Origin: Muricea muricata | Taxonomy: Eukaryota > Cnidaria > Anthozoa > Malacalcyonacea > Plexauridae | NCBI GenBank assembly: GCA_963855995.1 | Contig: OY979717.1 | Coordinates: 6,567,428 to 6,631,427 of the forward strand | Direction: 5' to 3' | DNA length: 64,000 bases | Part shown: in pieces, positions 48,142-64,000 of the stretch | How the letters are laid out: the number at the start of each line of letters is the position of its first letter | How positions within the stretch are numbered: the first letter of the stretch is position 1 | The notes under the pieces: model-generated | Told to the model about the DNA's origin: nothing | Seen by the model: only the letters and a program-made list of their open reading frames with translations | Databases searched by the model: none | Program-made: the position numbers and the translations under genes

Positions 48142-48596
48142 GTTGTAGTTAGGATGACTCCAAAAAGGTTTCGAGATCCATTAGCTTCAGTTTTGTATTT
48201 TTTATTTTTAATATAAATATGAATAATTTCAATAATATACTCTAAATAACTTTACTAGTATAAATTAACTTTATATATAAACTATTTATATCTCTATTGT
48301 ATAATGCTTAATATAAAGAAATGTGAAGGTCAGAACTTGCGGGCTCCTGCGCGCACTTGTGCTTTTAATTTCGCATGGAAACATTCACGTTTTATCAATC
48401 ACGAAAGTATTTTTTAATTAATAGATGCGTTATCTTTTTTAATTTACTACACCACTCATCTCTCTTGCCTTGAATCAACTGCTTCGGGGAGGGGGATAAT
48501 CGTGGGTGAGTTGAGAGTCAGTAGCTTCTACAATGTACTGCATCTGCCAATGGTCACATGGAAACAGGTTAGTGACGGAATCATTACTACCTCATC

Positions 48597-59713
<11,117 letters not shown>

Positions 59714-59807
59714 GACGTTGCCGTTGGGATAAACTCGATCAAACTCGCTCGTACAAGTCGAAAACAATTTTGTTTCCAAGGCGGCGAGAGCTGAGCTTGT
59801 CAACAGT

Positions 59808-59817
59808 ATATTTTATA
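59808..59817 (-). promoter_or_regulatory. Candidate TATA box of the ephrin-like gene
   Basis: TTATAAAATA on the minus strand about 95 nt upstream of the ATG at 59713, a plausible core-promoter position with a short 5' UTR. It is the only TATA-like match close to the start. Confidence 0.4.
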
Positions 59818-59819
59818 AC

Positions 59820-62605
59820 CGCAGGGATATATATGTGGTCTTTTCGTATTATAACAAATAGATGCTTGTTTTAATCTCCTATTTCGGTACCGCAGTCTTT
59901 ACGGAGTCGAATATTCGATAGGTTTTATACGGTAACAAATCTCATTTAATTCTTTTGTGACACAATATAAAACATGTAACGCCTTGCACTCGCATGTTTA
60001 GTATATCCCTTCCTGTCATCGGTGTAGAATTACATTCAGTTGCCAGGCACAAAGATGGCCACCAAACAGATCATTAAATCACCTGCTGCGGGTTATGGTT
60101 GGCTTTTCTAACATTATTCTAAAACAAAAATTTGAAAAAAGGAAACTGAGAAAAACGTACACCACTATAGTGCTGCCAGTATATTGGTACATTACTTTGG
60201 AATGCGCATTATGTCCTTGAACGCCATTTGATGGAGTTGGATATCTGGTGCATTTTTTAATTAACTTGAGTTAGCCACAGGCATGCCTATACAAAGGCAT
60301 AACACACAGCACTCAACAAAGGTCCGTAGGTGCTTGTTCATGCCATGGTTAGAAAACAAAACAAATATTTACAACTTTACAAGGTGTACAGTTTTTTGCC
60401 CTACATCACACAGTCAGTGCTATTATGTTCCTCCTAGGAAGTCAAAAAGATTGATTGTGTGTATGGATGGAATTTTTTATTTTTCCTTCTTGATATCGTA
60501 ATGTAAAGTATTTTATGTCACAGGGTACGGTGAGGCATTATAAGCAGCAACTCTGCCGATTATTTTCCTAATTTTAGTCAGATAATATTAACAAGGTGCG
60601 TGACCGAGAAAACAGCTGTTTGCAACCCCTGCCTCTGCAAACTAATTAACACAGTCACAGGCTGTATGTACAGATATGTAGAAAATTCCAGAATTATTGT
60701 ATAAATATTTGATCTTCGCTCAATGGATCAGTTATTTAATTAATTTGCATTTGCAGCTGTTTTAAGACAAGGAGAATATATTATATATTTTCTTTTAAGC
60801 CATCCTCCTGTTTTCCTACATATTTTCCTATTTTCCTATACTGTTTTCCTATACATATTTCCTATTGGGTGTTATACTTGCATGGCTCCACGAAGAAGAT
60901 TTTCAGTCATTTCCGCGCCACCCAAAATTTTATCCAGAATATTATAATATTGAGATATGATGTTATTGTTTATTGAACAGTTCCATGTATGTGCATAAAG
61001 TCAGTATCTTCATTAAAGTATGAATAAAGTTCAATAAACTGAAGGACTGGAATGCATACAATGTCGCATTTGTCACGTCTCATGCAGTAGACAATGGGAG
61101 AATTCAACACATGTATATACTGGATAATACTGCATGATTTTAACGGCACATTCAAGGTATTCAATATCATTAAAGTAGTTGTATTATATCGCCATTTTTA
61201 CATGGCGCGGTGTGTGTAAAATAATCTCGACGTCTCGGCTAGCGCGCCAAATAATGGTCGCATGATAAAATTTACCTTGTTTATCAACTACTTTCTAGTT
61301 TTTCATTTTTATTAATGCATGCATGCATATGTATGTACATTACATGTATTGAAGTTCTATTGCACGTGTTGAAAGTTTATTTGCAACCTATTTGACTTTT
61401 TATAATTCTCGGGCACAAAGGCTTGATCACATGAGGAAGTATGGTTATTAATATAACAGTAAATATGAATATTTCATGTCTTGACTTAACTTGCACCTAC
61501 GCAGATCATATACGTAAAACATCTGTAAACATAAAGTCACGAATCTTACTAAAGGGATCATCATTGAATTCATTTGTTACTTAAGCAAACATAGTTTAAT
61601 GAAGGTTTTTTGCCATGTTTACAAGGGATAAACTATGTCAATAAGTACGATGTTTTTTACTGTGATATCGGTACTATTCTATCCTCAACACGAAATACAC
61701 TTGGCTTTACCCTAACACTAAGGTACCATTGCTACGTCATTTTCAGTTTTATCACCTGTTCTTGTAATTTGGTTATTTTGTGGCCTTTCAATACCGGAAT
61801 GGGGGTGAAATTTGCTTTGAATTTTCCGTTAACCAACAACTTTCCGTTTTCCGGTAGCAGGACTAACCAGCTATTAAACAACTAGCCCCTGTTGCTCTAC
61901 TGCAGTTCCACTGAGAACGCATATCAATAAATCGAGTTTTTCTGGTTACTATCGCGACTTGCACGATACGCCTCCGCAATCTGCACCACATGCTGTCATT
62001 GCAGCTGTCAGAAACAACCCCTGTTTTGTCTTTGACACCAACCATTTATAACAATTACTAAACAAAATAGACCAGTTAGTTCGCCCACAAGATTTAATTT
62101 GTCTTTAAAATAACTATGGCAACCTTATTATTCCTGGTTTGAAGTTAGCTGAAACGCCAATAACACAAGAATAGCTTAGCGAATATATGAGTCACCCATG
62201 TTTCAAAGCTTTCTGAAACTGCAAAATTTATAATAAGCGACCAAAGAAATCTGACGAATTAGGAAATTTTATTAAACTCATATCCTGTTGAAAAGTACTT
62301 TTACCAGCTTGTAAAAATAAACACGAATTCTCCCACGAATAGGAACTTCACTCCCTTCCTGCAATGTCTATGGAAGTGCTTATTAACTTAAAAGATTGAG
62401 TAAAAAAATTCGGAGCAATATTCAAGTGTTAAAAAATCAAAAGGTCGCGCAAGGTCAATAGCAGCGTCATATAGACGCATCATGCAACAATGGATTCAGG
62501 AAATTTATAATATCGCCTCTGATTTTAAAAGTTCATTTCAACATGATAGCATGAAGGCATGTATAAAAGGCATTACGTAATCAGTAATCGCTTGAGCAAG
62601 ATAGC
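59820..62605. other. 5' intergenic region of the ephrin-like gene, no gene seen
   Basis: AT-rich, with short ORFs lacking similarity. It contains one copy (61499-61600) of a segment repeated at 63181-63285. Confidence 0.4.
61499..61600 (+). repeat. ~100-bp direct duplicate, copy 1
   Basis: GCAGATCATATACGTAAA, then ACATCTGTAAACATAAAGTC, then ACGAATCT and GCAAACATAGTTTAAT, recur at 63181-63285 in the same orientation with few changes. Confidence 0.75.
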
Positions 62606-62795
62606 AGCCTCGTACCCAGGCGCTTTGAGTGCTTTTAATACAGTTATAGATATATATAGAGGTCAGTTACTAAAGTAGCGAGCGCGCGGACGTGCTCGGG
62701 GTGCTCCCCAAGCACCCCCGCGCGCTCGCTAATTTATTGACTGATCTCTATATATAACTGTATTATAAGCACATAAAGCGCCTGGGTACGAGGCT
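62606..62795. mobile_element. Palindromic MITE, AGCCTCGTACCCAGGCG ends, 190 bp
   Basis: AGCCTCGTACCCAGGCGCTT and inverted AGCCTCGTACCCAGGCGCTT flank ATACAGTTATA / TATAACTGTAT and a GC-rich centre with GCGAGCGCGCGG / CCGCGCGCTCGC. Almost the whole element is one hairpin. Confidence 0.8.
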
Positions 62796-64000
62796 GGCGA
62801 TATAGTACAAACGGGAACTTTATAGAACTCAAAAGACCACCGCGCAGCGACAATCAGTTTTTACGGGTTCCTGCGCACGCGCGGGCTAGTGATCTCATAC
62901 TATTAATCCTAATTAATGCCAATGGCAATGGTAATACAGGTCAATGAACCCATATGAACCCAACTAACCAAGTACATTCATACGGGCTCTTTGGTATCGT
63001 TCAAGCAGTTCACCACATCTTGTTTCCCGATGAAGAAAAAATGAGCTTGGCAAACAAGCTACAGCAGCTATGGATCTCACTCATTCACAATCTAATAACG
63101 ATGAAATAAAGAGCTATGCAAATGCATTTCATTTTGCTGGTTTTGGGTTTCAATCATTTTTTAAAGCATAAATGAAAACCCATGCAGATCATATACGTAA
63201 ACATCTGTAAACATAAAGTCACGAATCTCACTGAAGGGATTATTTTCCGATTCGTTACTCAGGTAAACATAGTTTAATTAATGATTCAGTCGTATCCAAA
63301 GCAGCCGATATTTAAAAGAAGGCCAGGCAACATTTCCACTTCTTGTTTAATCAAATCATTCACCTTATTGCTTATTTGCCTGGGAACGAGCTGTTGCCAC
63401 TGTAGTATACTGATTTGAACTAGTAGCTGATTAGTAGCGGGAAAATAAACAATAAAAGATTATCTAATAGATACAAACTTTCATACCTATATATTTGGTT
63501 TTCATACGTTGTCTGATGTATATGCAGTGTAGGTACTTCATTTGATTGACTATTCTTTATATCTTGATTCTTACAACTCTCTACAATGCATATGTTTCCC
63601 ATTGCTCAACAGTTTAACATCACGCGCGACCACGAGTTTCCTATCCGTTTCTTTAACTATCTATGGTTACAGATACTCAGTAAAATCCATGCAGGAGTAA
63701 TTTCGTTCAAAAAAACACAAAATGAACATATTTAGTAGCTATCCTAGTTAAGTAATCTATGTATACATTCGATTCTTCAAGTGGATAAGGAGTTGAAGAT
63801 TTTACGACCAGATTTGCATTCAAAGGGAAAATAACATATAAGTGGGAGTTGACAAGTTTGTAAAAAATTTTCAAAGTTCCTAAGTAAATTGCTGGACCTA
63901 AAAATATACTGTACGAACAGAGCCAAGACCGAACTGTTGTTGATCAATTTTGAGAATTTAGAAAAAGCTATAATTAAGCATTAATCTAGAATTACAGCTA
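62796..64000. other. Right-edge spacer, no gene seen
   Basis: Only the second copy of the 100-bp duplicate (63181-63285) stands out. A few poly-AT stretches and short ORFs are present without recognisable products. Confidence 0.4.
63181..63285 (+). repeat. ~100-bp direct duplicate, copy 2
   Basis: Counterpart of 61499-61600. The flanking sequences differ, so the repeat unit ends within about 10 bp on each side. Confidence 0.75.

Overview
This window looks like nuclear DNA from an early-branching animal, most likely an anthozoan-type cnidarian. The genes are spliced with GT-AG introns, the DNA is AT-rich with long (TA)n tracts, and introns and intergenic DNA are packed with MITEs, tRNA-derived SINEs and broken retroelements. 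The proteins (SR splicing factor, membrane copper amine oxidase, ephrin-like ligand, CK2 beta) are animal-type. The phylum is an inference; nothing here is diagnostic of species.

Layout. 26-6489 (+): 3' part of an SREK1/SRSF11-like splicing regulator, from the end of its RRM through the RS/EK-rich tail to the stop, with poly(A) signals near 6770-6787. 7105-8058 (-): an intronless CK2 beta-like gene, tail to tail with the first. 10594-16267 (-) and 31347-39764 (-): two tandem two-exon copper amine oxidase genes (781 and 782 aa, type II membrane enzymes), plus a promoter-only relic of a third copy near 22.5-24.3 kb. 48597-59713 (-): a seven-exon gene whose exon phases all fit, encoding a 399-aa ephrin-like type I membrane protein with a Ser/Thr-rich stalk.

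The 16.6-31 kb spacer is a graveyard of nested mobile DNA: a mariner-type MITE split by a Penelope-like element with a 12-bp target duplication, a second palindromic MITE, a 3.5-kb fold-back element with a broken Cys-rich ORF, a LINE endonuclease fragment between inverted ends with a 9-bp target duplication, a composite TIR element, and a LINE reverse transcriptase invaded in frame by a (TA)n expansion. The 40-48 kb and 59.8-64 kb stretches show no gene I can support, only repeats.

The genes do not form a pathway. The most informative points are the mosaic divergence of the two amine oxidases, the divergent ephrin, the CK2 beta gene lacking its acidic loop, and hammerhead-ribozyme-like cores in two different repeats. 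Exon boundaries were assigned by hand from splice consensus, frame and family similarity, without transcript data.
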